Positions 6,995-15,846 are shown, numbered from the stretch's first letter. The stretch is DNA of 38,271 nucleotides from Thermoplasmatota archaeon (GCA_018334755.1 JAGXLI010000014.1:1-38271), one strand, 5' to 3'. Numbers and translations are program-made. The notes: a model not told the origin generated them from the letters alone.

Positions 6995-8254
6995 TCAAAT
7001 ACTTTCTTTCTTGAATTCGCGATATGAACGGTTCAGGGCCTTCACACCAGACAATTTCTTCCCCGCAAGAAAGTTGATACATGAACCGCCGCCGGTCGAG
7101 ATGTGATCGATCTCATCTTCCAGGTCAAGGTTCTCTAAAACGGCGGTACTGTGCCCCCCGCCGATGATAGAATAAGCGTTTGAATGAGCTATAGCTTTAA
7201 ATATTTCGGTAGTCCCTATAGAAAAATCATCTATCTCGAAAGCTCCCGCCGGTCCGTTCAAGACCACCAACGAGGCATCTTCTATCTCCTTTCTATACTC
7301 CATTATCGTATCTAGACCGATATCGAATATCGGATGGTCGGAAGGCAGCGCGTCTAAAGGTATTCCGTTCCTTTCTCCTTCCTCGTTCAGAACAACATCT
7401 TTGGGTAACTTTATCCTGTCCGGCCACTTCTCAAGTAGTTCTTCAGCATCCTCTACGATCTTTTCGTATCCTGGAAGTTCATCTTCCAAGAACTCCCTAT
7501 TGCCCTCTCCTAGGTCATGTCCTGAGGCCATCAGAAAGATGTTCGCGGTAACACCCCCGGTGAGTATCTTGTCTATCTTCCCGCCTGAAAGCATGTGCTC
7601 GGCGACCTCTATAGAATCGTCGGCCTTCATACCCCCTAGGAAAGCAAGTTTTGGTGAGCGGTCCATCGTGAACGCTTTTCCCATGTTCTTCAATTCACTC
7701 TCCATGACCCTACCGGCCATGCAGGGAACAACGCTAGAAAAGCCCACTAATGTTGGCTGTGCCCTGTGAGCCGCAGCGAACGCGTCGTGAACAAAAAAGT
7801 CGATCTCCTGGCTCAATTTTTTTACGATATGTGTGTTCTCGTGTTTCTCCCAATCACTTTCACCTTTAAGATAAGTCTCTTCGGCAAAGAATCTAGCGTT
7901 CTCGAGTAAAAGAATATCTCCTCTTCTCATCTCCCTGATCTTCTTTAAAGCGTGCTTTTCAAAGAGCCCATCCACATATTCTACTTCTTTTCTCAGGAGT
8001 TGAGAGAGTCTTTCAGCGTGAGGTTCAAGAGAAGTGTAGTCGTTCTTACCCGGTCGGCTCTGGTGGGCCACTATTATCAATCTAGTATCGCCGAGGTCCC
8101 GGATAGTATCTATGTGGCTTTTGATACGATGATCGTCAAGGATCCTTCCGGATTCTGGATCGAGTGGTGAATTGATATCTACTCTCAATAATACCGTCTT
8201 GCCCCTCAGATCGAAGTCGTCGAGGGTGAAGTACTCCTCACCGGGATATGGCAT
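6995..8254 (-). CDS. pgk: Phosphoglycerate kinase
   Basis: A 419-residue enzyme of glycolysis and gluconeogenesis, which moves a phosphate between 1,3-bisphosphoglycerate and ADP in the cytoplasm. Family landmarks in order: LLRVDINSPLD near the N-terminus, the substrate-binding HQSRPGKNDYTSLEPHAERL, AAHRAQPTLVGF, FLGGMKADDSIEV, LNGPAGAFE, GGGHSTAVLE and the C-terminal STGGGSCINFLAGKKL. The length fits archaeal PGK. A TATA box on the minus strand at 8290-8281 lies about 32 bases before the ATG, so the mRNA is nearly leaderless. The gene sits between two TldD/TldE operons with which it has no known functional link. Confidence 0.96.
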   Translation of the reverse strand: MPYPGEEYFTLDDFDLRGKTVLLRVDINSPLDPESGRILDDHRIKSHIDTIRDLGDTRLIIVAHQSRPGKNDYTSLEPHAERLSQLLRKEVEYVDGLFEKHALKKIREMRRGDILLLENARFFAEETYLKGESDWEKHENTHIVKKLSQEIDFFVHDAFAAAHRAQPTLVGFSSVVPCMAGRVMESELKNMGKAFTMDRSPKLAFLGGMKADDSIEVAEHMLSGGKIDKILTGGVTANIFLMASGHDLGEGNREFLEDELPGYEKIVEDAEELLEKWPDRIKLPKDVVLNEEGERNGIPLDALPSDHPIFDIGLDTIMEYRKEIEDASLVVLNGPAGAFEIDDFSIGTTEIFKAIAHSNAYSIIGGGHSTAVLENLDLEDEIDHISTGGGSCINFLAGKKLSGVKALNRSYREFKKESI

Positions 8255-8280
8255 CTTATCGGGTCGGGATTAAGGCTTGA

Positions 8281-8337
8281 GGTTATAAATTTTTCTTTTG
8301 CGTTTTTAGTGGATTTTCTTGATAACTTATTTATATC
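8281..8337. promoter_or_regulatory. Divergent promoter region, pgk and second tldD
   Basis: Two separate TATA-like boxes are visible. One reads ATTTATAACC on the minus strand (8290-8281), serving pgk. The other reads ACTTATTTATATC on the plus strand (8325-8337), serving tldD. Each is about 30 bases from its start codon, predicting leaders under ten bases. The plus-strand box also rules out a start at 8309 for the downstream gene. Confidence 0.6.
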
Positions 8338-8365
8338 GGGAGGTTGTTTGTATCACGGTGCAAGC

Positions 8366-9805
8366 ATGCGGGACCTTGTCGATTTTGGGATAGAAAAGTT
8401 AGAGAGGGAAGATGTGAGATACGGTGACATTCGACTATCTGAAATAGAGACAGAAGTGATCAACGTCAAAAATGGCGCGGTCGAAGCTATCAAGAGCAGC
8501 GAAAGCAGGGGCTACGGGATCAGAGTGATAGATGGAGGATGGGGATTTGCATCCTCGGCAGATCTCAGCGAGAAGGGTATCGAAGAGACGATCAAGAGAG
8601 CTAAGAAGATCGCAAGGGCTTCTTCCAAAGCTTCGGGGAAGATAGATATAAAGGATATAGAGGTCTTTGAAGATACTTATACAACGCCGTATGAGAAGGA
8701 TCCTTTCAAGGTCGAACTCGAGGAAAAATTGGATCTGTTGATGGAGGTAGACGATCGCTTAGATATAGACGATAAGATCAAGGTAAGAAAATGCAATTTC
8801 AACGCCTGGAAAACGGATAAGATCTTCGCGAGTACAGAAGGTGCGATGATCGAACAGGAACTCGTAAAAACGGGTGGAGGACTGAACGTGAACGTTTCAG
8901 ACGGCGAAGACACTCAAAAAAGAAGCTATCCCAATGCGTTCGGAGGGGATTTTCATTCCAGCGGCTACGAATTTTTTGAATCTTTAGATCTTCTGGGGAA
9001 TGCGGAAGAAACTGCGCAGGAAGGAGTAGATCTTCTAGATGCGGAACAGTGCCCGGAAGGAGAGATGGATATCATACTGAACACCAATCAATTGGCTCTC
9101 CAGGTCCATGAGAGTGCCGGTCATCCAACCGAACTAGACCGTGCCCTCGGAACCGAGGCGAGCTACGCTGGGACCAGCTTCCTGACCCCGGACAAGCTGG
9201 AAGATTTCAGATACGGAGCGGAAAACGTCAATATAGTCTCTGACGCCACGGCACAAGGCGGGTTGGGAACTTTTGGATATGATGACGAGGGAGCTAGAGC
9301 AAAAAAAATAGATCTGGTAAAAGACGGTCTTTTCGTCGGCTACCAGGCCTCCCGAGAGGGAGCGGCGGAAGTCGGCGTCGATGTCAGCGGTAATATGAGG
9401 GCTGACGGCTGGGAAAATCTACCCATCGTGAGGATGACGAATATCAACCTGGAGCCGGGTGACTGGACCAAGGACGAGATCGTAGAAGAAACCGATAGAG
9501 GGATAATATTCGACGGTATAAAGAGCTGGAGCATAGACGACAAGAGGCTGAACTTCCAGTTCGGAACTGAGGCGGGATACCTTGTAGAGGACGGAGAGAT
9601 CACGGAACTCATCAAGAATCCGACCTATACCGGGATAACTTATGAATTTTGGAAGAGATGTGACGCTATCGCCGGAGAAGAAGACTGGAGATTGCACGGT
9701 GTACCGAACTGCGGAAAGGGAGAACCTCCCCAAACTATGCAGGTCGGACACGGCTGTGCACCCTCTCGATTCAGCGATATCAGAGTGGGGGTGGGAGAAT
9801 GGTAG
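8366..9805 (+). CDS. tldD: TldD-type zinc metalloprotease subunit (second pair)
   Basis: A 479-residue second TldD-family protein. The zinc motif is HESAGHPTELDR, first His near residue 248. It keeps the fold markers EGTEASYAGTSFL-like loop, FGYDDEGARAKKIDLVKDG and EAGYLVEDGEITE. It is clearly diverged from the first copy (HESAGH against HEAFGH), so this is an old duplication and not a recent one. The ATG at 8366 was chosen because the TATA box lies at 8325-8337, downstream of an in-frame start at 8309. The 3' end overlaps the partner gene by seven bases. A separate substrate from the first pair seems likely but is inference. Confidence 0.92.
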   Translation: MRDLVDFGIEKLEREDVRYGDIRLSEIETEVINVKNGAVEAIKSSESRGYGIRVIDGGWGFASSADLSEKGIEETIKRAKKIARASSKASGKIDIKDIEVFEDTYTTPYEKDPFKVELEEKLDLLMEVDDRLDIDDKIKVRKCNFNAWKTDKIFASTEGAMIEQELVKTGGGLNVNVSDGEDTQKRSYPNAFGGDFHSSGYEFFESLDLLGNAEETAQEGVDLLDAEQCPEGEMDIILNTNQLALQVHESAGHPTELDRALGTEASYAGTSFLTPDKLEDFRYGAENVNIVSDATAQGGLGTFGYDDEGARAKKIDLVKDGLFVGYQASREGAAEVGVDVSGNMRADGWENLPIVRMTNINLEPGDWTKDEIVEETDRGIIFDGIKSWSIDDKRLNFQFGTEAGYLVEDGEITELIKNPTYTGITYEFWKRCDAIAGEEDWRLHGVPNCGKGEPPQTMQVGHGCAPSRFSDIRVGVGEW

Positions 9806-11169
9806 GAACTAGAGAAGATTTTGAGCGGGCTACAGATCAAATTTTAGATGATGCCGAAGCGGACGAAGTCGAGATAAGGATATCAAAAAATGATACCGCC
9901 CTGACGAGATACGCTAACTCCCGCATCCATCAGAACATCGGGCAAAAGGACGTCAATATCTCGATAAGAGCCGTCTTTGGAAAGAAGATAGGTTCCGCCA
10001 CAACCAATTCCCTTGAAAGTGAAGCTATAAAGGAATGTCTCTCAAGAGCGGAGACAATCGCCAAACATCAGAGAGAGGATGCAGATTTTAAAGGTCTACC
10101 GGAGCCCAAAGAGGGAAGAAGAAGCCATGATAATTTCGTGGAAAAAACAAAAACCTTTTCGCCTGATGAAAGGGCGGAGAAGGTAAAAGAGATCATCGAT
10201 ATGGCGAAGGACGAAGGAATCGACAGAGTCTATGGCGCCTTCAAAACGGAAGCCCAGAACCTATATTTAGCCAACTCGAACGGCGTCGAAAATTTCTCTA
10301 GATTGACTTCCTCGAAACTGACCACCACGGCCATAGCCGATTGGGAAAATGATCAGGGATTTGGATGGGGTGAAAAGTGTTCTGCAAATGTGGAAGATAT
10401 AGACCACTTAGAGGTAGGAAGGACCGCGGTAGAAAAGGGTCTGAACAATCTGGATCCTAAAAAGATCGATCCCGGCGAGTATGACGTGGTACTTGAACCG
10501 TTAGCTGTCAAGAGCATCTTACAATATATGGACATGATGGGGTTCAGCGCGAGGAAGGTCCAGGAAGAGAGAAGCTTCATGAAAGGTAAATTCGGTGAAC
10601 AGATCATGGACGAAAGGGTGAATATCTATGACGATGCTTTAGATCAAGATATGATCGGTTATCCCTTCGATTACGAGGGCGTGCCCAAACAGAGAGTGGA
10701 CATAATAAAGGACGGAGTGGCAAACGAAGTTGTTTACGACTCCTACACCGCGGGAAGAGATGAAGAGGATAAAGAGTCGACCGGTCACGCTCTTCCAATG
10801 CCGAGTCCGATGAGCCCGATGGCGTTGAACCTTTTGATGGATACCGGAGAGCAATCACAACAAGAGATGATAGAGGAAACAGAAAAAGGTATCCTGGTAA
10901 CTCGATTCAACTACTGCAGGCCGGTGCATCCGGTCAAAGGTATATTGACTGGCCTTACAAGGGACGGTACCTGGCTTATCGAGGACGGCGAGATAAAACA
11001 TCCTCTGAAAAATCTCAGGTTTACGCAGAACCTGATCGACGCTTTCGATAATATCGAGGGGATAGGAAAAGAAAGAGAACTCTTCGCCATGGGCTATCTT
11101 CCAGCCTATTTCGCCGCTCCAGCACTGAAGATACCTGATTTCCAGTTCACGGGTTCAACAGAATTTTAA
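9799..11169 (+). CDS. pmbA: TldE/PmbA-type partner subunit (second pair)
   Basis: A 456-residue PmbA/TldE-family protein paired with the second TldD. No HExxxH is present; the matching stretch reads VVLEPLAVKSILQYMDMMGF. Core markers include KFGEQIMDERVNIYDDALD, GYPFDYEGVPKQRVDIIKDG and the C-terminal TGLTRDGTWLIEDGEIKHPL. The Shine-Dalgarno sequence GGGGGTGGGAGA lies inside the end of tldD, and the seven-base overlap indicates coupling. An enrichment in Met-Pro around residues 330-350 (ALPMPSPMSPMALN) is unusual but lies in a loop-like stretch. Confidence 0.9.
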   Translation: MVGTREDFERATDQILDDAEADEVEIRISKNDTALTRYANSRIHQNIGQKDVNISIRAVFGKKIGSATTNSLESEAIKECLSRAETIAKHQREDADFKGLPEPKEGRRSHDNFVEKTKTFSPDERAEKVKEIIDMAKDEGIDRVYGAFKTEAQNLYLANSNGVENFSRLTSSKLTTTAIADWENDQGFGWGEKCSANVEDIDHLEVGRTAVEKGLNNLDPKKIDPGEYDVVLEPLAVKSILQYMDMMGFSARKVQEERSFMKGKFGEQIMDERVNIYDDALDQDMIGYPFDYEGVPKQRVDIIKDGVANEVVYDSYTAGRDEEDKESTGHALPMPSPMSPMALNLLMDTGEQSQQEMIEETEKGILVTRFNYCRPVHPVKGILTGLTRDGTWLIEDGEIKHPLKNLRFTQNLIDAFDNIEGIGKERELFAMGYLPAYFAAPALKIPDFQFTGSTEF

Positions 11170-11212
11170 ACTTGGTCATATTTCCATGCCGATACACGGG
11201 TATGGCTAAACC

Positions 11213-11554
11213 ATGGCTAAAAAGACTCTAGAACATCTAAGCATAAAGAGAGCGGAAGGTATCCTAACGAAAACCCTAGGTCTGATGTTCAAAAAAAATG
11301 TAGACTATGGACTACTGATCCCTTTCAGAAATGAGAGCGCTAAGATAAAGATACATTCTCACTTCGTCTTTTTCTCTTTTCATGCCATATTTTTAGATAG
11401 TGAAAAAAGGATAGTGGACGTTAAAAAAAATATTTCGCCATTCAGTGGACAGATCTCCCCAGATAAACCTGCAAGATACGTTCTCGAGGTCCCCGCCGAT
11501 AAGATCGATATCGATGAAACTGATCTTAGTATCGGAAGAAAATTAGAGTTATGA
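11213..11554 (+). CDS. DUF192 family protein
   Basis: A 113-residue protein of the DUF192 (UPF0127) family, whose function is unknown. The recognisable parts are LGLMFKKNVDYGLLIPF near residues 23-39, a variable strand region, FHAIFLDSEKRIVDVKKNISPF, and the near-invariant PARYVLEVPA at about residues 87-96. The usual Trp/Met-rich 'MWMKNT' loop is changed to HSHFVFFSFHA. No signal peptide is seen, although many bacterial members are exported. It begins 43 bases after the second tldE stop, possibly as the last gene of that operon. Confidence 0.8.
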   Translation: MAKKTLEHLSIKRAEGILTKTLGLMFKKNVDYGLLIPFRNESAKIKIHSHFVFFSFHAIFLDSEKRIVDVKKNISPFSGQISPDKPARYVLEVPADKIDIDETDLSIGRKLEL

Positions 11555-11580
11555 AGAGAGATACTGCAGATCTAAAGAGT

Positions 11581-12633
11581 TCAGGACAGTTCTTTGACTC
11601 CCTCGGTGATCAACTCTATCAGTTTCAAAACGTCCTTCCAATCTCCACACTCCACCGTAGAATGAGAATACTTGACAGGGACGCCTATCGAGACGGCCAA
11701 ACATCCGGACTCTTGAAGAGCCATGCCGTCGGTAGTACCTCCAGTCACTCCGTACTGGTACGGTATCCCTTTCTCTTCAGCCACCTCTTTGAAATGCTCT
11801 ACCATCTTTGGTGAAGATATCGCTCTAGTATCTACCATCCTGAGAACTGGTCCTTCGCCGAACTTTATCGGCTTGTAGAATTCCTCTATCCCCGGCATAT
11901 CTGTGGTCGTGTAAGTGTCAAGAGCGATTACGTACTCCGGGTCTCTCGTGTTGGCTACCACTTTCGCTCCTCTCAGTCCTATCTCTTCCTGAACGCTCCA
12001 GATCATGGATGGATCGACATCTAGTTTCTCATCCTTGAGATGCTTCAAGACCTCTAACAGGGCGTAAGAACCGATCCTGTTGTCTAAACCTCTCCCTGAG
12101 ATTATTTCACCTTTGAGCCTTCTCAGCTCCTTGTCAAAAGTTATCGGATCTGGAACGTCGATACCCAACTCTTCTACCTCTTCTTTTGAATCTGCTCCTA
12201 CATCGACGTGAGTCTTTGTCCAGGGAGTCACTTCATCGTCATCGCCTTCACCCGTCCTCAGATGAGGGGGTCTATGACCTATCACCCCGTTGATCGGACC
12301 TTTATCTGTATGGATGGTCACCTGTCTTCCGGGAAGCAGAGGGTCGGGAACACCTCCGATCTTCTTTATCCTCAGATAACCGTTGTCTTCTATATTGGAT
12401 ACCACTAGTCCGATCTCGTCCATATGGGCAACAAGCGCGACTTCCGGTTTCCCCGTTTTTCTTTCATAGATCAGATTCCCTATGTTATCTTCTCTAAGAT
12501 CATCTAAATCTTCGATCTCCACATAATCAGCGATCAAGCCTCTTATCTTATCCCTTATCGGGTCCTCGTAACCGGAAACTCCAGGCGTTTTTAAAACTTG
12601 CTCAAATACATCTAATCCTTTTAGTTTTTTCAT
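11581..12633 (-). CDS. M42 family aminopeptidase (TET-type)
   Basis: A 350-residue zinc aminopeptidase of family M42. These enzymes usually form dodecameric tetrahedral (TET) shells and trim peptides from proteasome-type proteolysis in the cytoplasm. The metal and catalytic residues are in place: His70 in VAHMDEIG, Asp in SGRGLDNRIG, the Glu pair in WSVQEEIGLRGA, Asp in VIALDTYTT and the late His in KYSHSTVE. GVTGGTTDGMALQ is typical. Residue preference cannot be read. The ATG at 12633 has a perfect AAGGAGGT Shine-Dalgarno sequence. The gene is on the same strand as gcvT, 58 bases downstream of it, with an origin-box-like element in the gap. Confidence 0.92.
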   Translation of the reverse strand: MKKLKGLDVFEQVLKTPGVSGYEDPIRDKIRGLIADYVEIEDLDDLREDNIGNLIYERKTGKPEVALVAHMDEIGLVVSNIEDNGYLRIKKIGGVPDPLLPGRQVTIHTDKGPINGVIGHRPPHLRTGEGDDDEVTPWTKTHVDVGADSKEEVEELGIDVPDPITFDKELRRLKGEIISGRGLDNRIGSYALLEVLKHLKDEKLDVDPSMIWSVQEEIGLRGAKVVANTRDPEYVIALDTYTTTDMPGIEEFYKPIKFGEGPVLRMVDTRAISSPKMVEHFKEVAEEKGIPYQYGVTGGTTDGMALQESGCLAVSIGVPVKYSHSTVECGDWKDVLKLIELITEGVKELS

Positions 12634-12656
12634 CTTTTTACCTCCTTAGTAGGGGA

Positions 12657-12681
12657 GGGGCCCCTTTGTTTCGAGTGGAAC
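12657..12681 (-). other. Origin-recognition-box-like element B
   Basis: On the minus strand the element reads GTTCCACTCGAAAC, then AAAGGGGCCCC. This has the layout I recall for archaeal Orc1/Cdc6 origin recognition boxes: a TTCCAC...GAAAC dyad followed by a run of G. It lies between gcvT and the M42 gene. It matches element A at 15847 over about 34 bases, in opposite orientation. No orc1/cdc6 gene is in the window, so origin function is not established. Confidence 0.6.
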
Positions 12682-12691
12682 CTCTAATCTT

Positions 12692-13792
12692 CTAGATGAA
12701 CGGAGGGTTCGTGACTTCGGCCTCTCTTTTATCGTCTCTTATCTCTACCTGAACCTCAGTTCCCTCTTCCTGATAACCGGGATCGAGATAGCCGAGGGCT
12801 ATCCCCTCCTTCAAGGTCGGAGATCTGGTTCCACTGGTAACTTCACCTATCTTTTCGTCTCCATCGAAGATATCATAACCGTGCCTCGGGATTCCCTTTT
12901 CCTTCATCATCAAACCTTTCAAGAGCTGAAGATCTTCATCCTTCTTCTCTTCTAGTTTTTCCTTTCCTATGAACTCGTGATCCCATTCGATCGCGTCTTC
13001 AGCCCATCCCGTTTCGAGAGTGGTTCTAGATTCATCGAAGTCCTGGCCGGAGAGAAGGAATCCGAATTCTATCCTCAAAGTATCTCTAGCTCCCAGGCCG
13101 CATCTAGTAGGCGAATCTTCGAGTTCCTGGAGCTGTTCCCACAACTCGACGCCGGCATCGTTCGGCAGTGCGATCTCGAAGCCGTCTTCTCCCGTATAAC
13201 CGCTTCTCTGTACTATCGGAGTGTCGGACATGGGCCAGTCTGAATCGAATTCGTCCATGATCTCATCGTTTATAGGTATCTGTTTAGCCTGGAAAAATCC
13301 GATCTCTGAAACGTCTTCGTCCGCCAGTTCCTGAAGCAGCTTTTCAGCATCTGGACCTTGAAGAGCAAGCATAACGGTCTCTTCAGTCAGATCCGTGATA
13401 TAGTCCTCTCCACCTTTCTCTGCGAACCAGTTATAGATCTCCTCGTTGTTTCCCGCATTAGGAACGATATAACAGGAATCTTCAGAAAGTTTAGTTACTA
13501 TAGTATCGTCCAAGATCCCTCCATCTTCGTTCAACATGTGAGCATATTTTAGTTGGTTGACTTCGGAGTCTACGATGTCCATGGTGCAGTGTTCGCTAAT
13601 GAATTCGATCGCGCCGTCTCCTTCGAGATATATCTCCCCCATATGCGATACATCGAAGATCCCGGCGGCCTCTCTTACAGATTCATGTTCTTCGTTTATA
13701 CTGGTAAATTTAAGAGGCATCTCCCAGCCTCCAAAATTTGTCATCCTAGCTCCTGCATCAGTATGTTTCGAGTAAAGAGCAGTTTCTTTCAT
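12692..13792 (-). CDS. gcvT: Glycine cleavage system T protein (aminomethyltransferase)
   Basis: A 366-residue aminomethyltransferase. In the glycine cleavage complex it moves the aminomethyl-derived C1 unit from lipoyl-GcvH to tetrahydrofolate (or an archaeal pterin) and releases ammonia. Markers in order: FGGWEMPLKF, FDVSHMGEI, NEDGGILDDTIV, YIVPNAGNNEEIYNWF, LALQGP, QRSGYTGEDGFEIALP, GLGARDTLRIEFG and GEVTSGTRSPTL. It is strongly acidic, as expected for salt adaptation. A TATA box lies about 29 bases before the ATG, so the message is nearly leaderless. GcvH and GcvP are not in the window. The divergent neighbour is a dihydrolipoamide-dehydrogenase-like flavoprotein, the fourth type of component of this complex. 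Confidence 0.94.
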   Translation of the reverse strand: MKETALYSKHTDAGARMTNFGGWEMPLKFTSINEEHESVREAAGIFDVSHMGEIYLEGDGAIEFISEHCTMDIVDSEVNQLKYAHMLNEDGGILDDTIVTKLSEDSCYIVPNAGNNEEIYNWFAEKGGEDYITDLTEETVMLALQGPDAEKLLQELADEDVSEIGFFQAKQIPINDEIMDEFDSDWPMSDTPIVQRSGYTGEDGFEIALPNDAGVELWEQLQELEDSPTRCGLGARDTLRIEFGFLLSGQDFDESRTTLETGWAEDAIEWDHEFIGKEKLEEKKDEDLQLLKGLMMKEKGIPRHGYDIFDGDEKIGEVTSGTRSPTLKEGIALGYLDPGYQEEGTEVQVEIRDDKREAEVTNPPFI

Positions 13793-13812
13793 ATAATCAG
13801 TATCGAGTCATT

Positions 13813-13878
13813 CCTTAAAAATTTTTATCTTTATTTTTTCTTTTTTTGAGGGATGAGGGAAAAAATTTACTAATATAG
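13813..13878. promoter_or_regulatory. Divergent gcvT / flavoprotein promoter region, very AT-rich
   Basis: The minus strand carries GATAAAAATTTTTAAGG (13829-13813) as TATA for gcvT. The plus strand carries AAAAATTTACTAATATAG (13861-13878) as TATA for the flavoprotein gene, whose ribosome site GGAGTG is at 13901-13906. Between them is an almost pure T/A block. The same block lies between the two origin-box-like elements and is a candidate unwinding region if those are functional. Confidence 0.5.
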
Positions 13879-13911
13879 AGACCTTAGACCCCTTTAGTTG
13901 GGAGTGAAAGA

Positions 13912-15324
13912 ATGGATGAATATGACCTGATTTCGATAGGCACTGGCTCTGCTATGAGTATCGTGACTCAAGCACTACGTGACAAACCTGATCTAGATGT
14001 AGCCGTGATAGAAAATAAAGCAGCTGGGGGGATCTGCCTTACCAGAGGATGTATTCCTTCGAAGATGCTGCTCTATCCTGCAGAAGTTGTAAACCACATA
14101 AATGAAGCGGACCGCTTCGGGATAGATGCCGAGATAAACTCGATAGACTTTAAACAGATCATGGACAGGATGAGAGAGCATGTCAGGCCGGAGAGTGAAC
14201 AGATCAGAAAAAATTTAGAGAAGAGTGACGACCTAGATTTTTATCATGAAAACGCAAAGTTCATCGATGACTATACATTAAAGGTCGGAAAGAAAACGAT
14301 CAAGGGTGACAAGATAATCTTGGGTATAGGATCCAGGATCTCAAAACCTGCGATAGATAATCTCGAAAAAGTGGGTTATCTGACGAGTGAAACCCTTCTA
14401 GATTTAGAGGAACTTCCGGAGAGCGTGATAGTGATCGGAGGTGGATATATCGCCGCAGAATATGGCTACTTCCTTTCGATGATGGGATCAGATGTTACGA
14501 TAGTCGGTAGAAATCCACAATTTGTTCCCTCTGAAGAGGAGAACGTATCGAATGTACTCCAGAAGAAGTTGTCAAAATATATGGATATACATACTGGATT
14601 CGAGGTGGAAAAGGTAGGTAAAAAAGGAAACAAAAAGGCAGTGATAGCGGAAAACGCGGATGGAGAAAAGAGAAAAGTCAAAGCTTCAGAGATCCTTTTA
14701 GCGGCTGGGAGAAGATCGAATGCGGACATCCTAGAACCTCATAAGAGCGGGATCAAAACGGACGAAAAAGGATGGATCAAAGTTAACGGGTCCCTGGAGA
14801 CCACGAAATCCGATATCTGGGCTTTGGGTGACGCGACAGGAGAGCATATGTTCAAGCACGTCGCAAACTATGAAGCAGAAGTGGTCTATGAGAACGCGTT
14901 CGGTGAAGGAGTAAGAGAGGTTGACTATCACGCGGTACCACATGCCGTATTCACCCACCCCCAGGTAGCTTCGGTCGGTATGAAAGAAAAGGAAGCTAGA
15001 CAGAATCATGAGGTCCTGATAGGTTATTACCCTTTTGAAAACACGGCTAAAGGATCGGCCATGGATATAGAGGATTACTTCGTCAAAGTGATCGTAGAAG
15101 AATCAACATACAGGATATTAGGAGCCCATATAGTCGGACCCCACGCTTCCATCTTGATCCAGGAGATAATCGACCTGATGAACACTCCAAACCAGAATAT
15201 GACACCTATCTTCAAGGGTATGCATATCCATCCATCACTGAGCGAAGTGGTCGAAAGAGCGTTCTCCAACCTACATTCTCATGACCACGAGTCTCATTCT
15301 CACGAACATGATGAGCACGAGTGA
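13912..15324 (+). CDS. Dihydrolipoamide dehydrogenase-like disulfide reductase with His-rich tail
   Basis: A 470-residue FAD-dependent pyridine nucleotide-disulfide oxidoreductase. The FAD loop is IGTGSAMS, the redox pair is Cys42/Cys47 in GGICLTRGCIPSK, the nucleotide-binding loop is VIGGGYIAAEYG, and the C-terminal active-site base motif is HIHPSLSEVVERAF. Position beside gcvT favours the lipoamide dehydrogenase (L protein) of glycine cleavage. Two details point elsewhere. The acidic residue that normally ends the second strand of the NAD fold is replaced in VTIVGRN, by Gly followed by Arg, suggesting NADP use. The IGTGS opening also resembles mycothione reductase. The last 17 residues alternate His with Asp, Glu and Ser, a likely metal-binding tail. 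So L protein versus low-molecular-weight thiol reductase is open. Confidence 0.82.
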   Translation: MDEYDLISIGTGSAMSIVTQALRDKPDLDVAVIENKAAGGICLTRGCIPSKMLLYPAEVVNHINEADRFGIDAEINSIDFKQIMDRMREHVRPESEQIRKNLEKSDDLDFYHENAKFIDDYTLKVGKKTIKGDKIILGIGSRISKPAIDNLEKVGYLTSETLLDLEELPESVIVIGGGYIAAEYGYFLSMMGSDVTIVGRNPQFVPSEEENVSNVLQKKLSKYMDIHTGFEVEKVGKKGNKKAVIAENADGEKRKVKASEILLAAGRRSNADILEPHKSGIKTDEKGWIKVNGSLETTKSDIWALGDATGEHMFKHVANYEAEVVYENAFGEGVREVDYHAVPHAVFTHPQVASVGMKEKEARQNHEVLIGYYPFENTAKGSAMDIEDYFVKVIVEESTYRILGAHIVGPHASILIQEIIDLMNTPNQNMTPIFKGMHIHPSLSEVVERAFSNLHSHDHESHSHEHDEHE

Positions 15325-15377
15325 AAAAGTAGATAGAAGAAAAAATTTAAGTAGAGTTCCTAGGATTCACTTCAAAT

Positions 15378-15761
15378 ATGAGTCTAAAAACTACTCTAAA
15401 GAAGCACGAAGTCTTGATATCGGTGATCATTCTTCTCCTAGCAGCTTACATATTCTTGATAGGGCTCTTCGGGACCGTCCTAAGCGATTATTCACCCGGG
15501 ATGTTCACCAAACTCAACCAAGCTATAGGAGCCTGGAAATGGTGGTTACTCGTAGTTGGAGGACTACTCCTTTTTATCTTCTCGCTGATACTGTTCTTCC
15601 GATACAGGAATTTGAAGGAATTCAAAGACCTTTACAACACGGAGAGTAAGAGCAAATTTAGAAAAAATATCGCTCAAATAGAGAAACTAGCGATGAAGTT
15701 GGGCCCGGAGTATGAAGACAAGGTGATCGAAAAGGAAGAGGAGTATAACATCGACCGGTAG
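15378..15761 (+). CDS. Small membrane protein with two transmembrane segments
   Basis: A 127-residue protein of no function known to me. Two hydrophobic helices are clear, at about residues 13-34 and 54-74. They are separated by a short loop (DYSPGMFTKLNQAIGAWKWW) and followed by a charged cytoplasmic-looking tail that ends KEEEYNIDR. It may belong to the archaeal family catalogued as DUF3198, but that is from memory and uncertain. A TATA-like AAAAAATTTAAG lies about 35 bases before the ATG, so it probably has its own promoter although it starts 53 bases after the flavoprotein stop. Confidence 0.7.
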   Translation: MSLKTTLKKHEVLISVIILLLAAYIFLIGLFGTVLSDYSPGMFTKLNQAIGAWKWWLLVVGGLLLFIFSLILFFRYRNLKEFKDLYNTESKSKFRKNIAQIEKLAMKLGPEYEDKVIEKEEEYNIDR

Positions 15762-15846
15762 TGATTTATTAAAGTTCAGCTGACACGAATTCTGATATAA
15801 TTTATCGAATAAAATTTGCTTTTGGCTCGGATACTTCGCTGCCCTA

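Noticed and set aside
8309-8365. An upstream start for the second tldD
   Set aside because: The TATA box at 8325-8337 lies within this stretch, so it cannot be translated from that promoter.
12830-12850. A GTTCCACTGGTAAC stretch resembling an origin box dyad
   Set aside because: It lies inside gcvT, has no following G-run, and is explained by the coding sequence.
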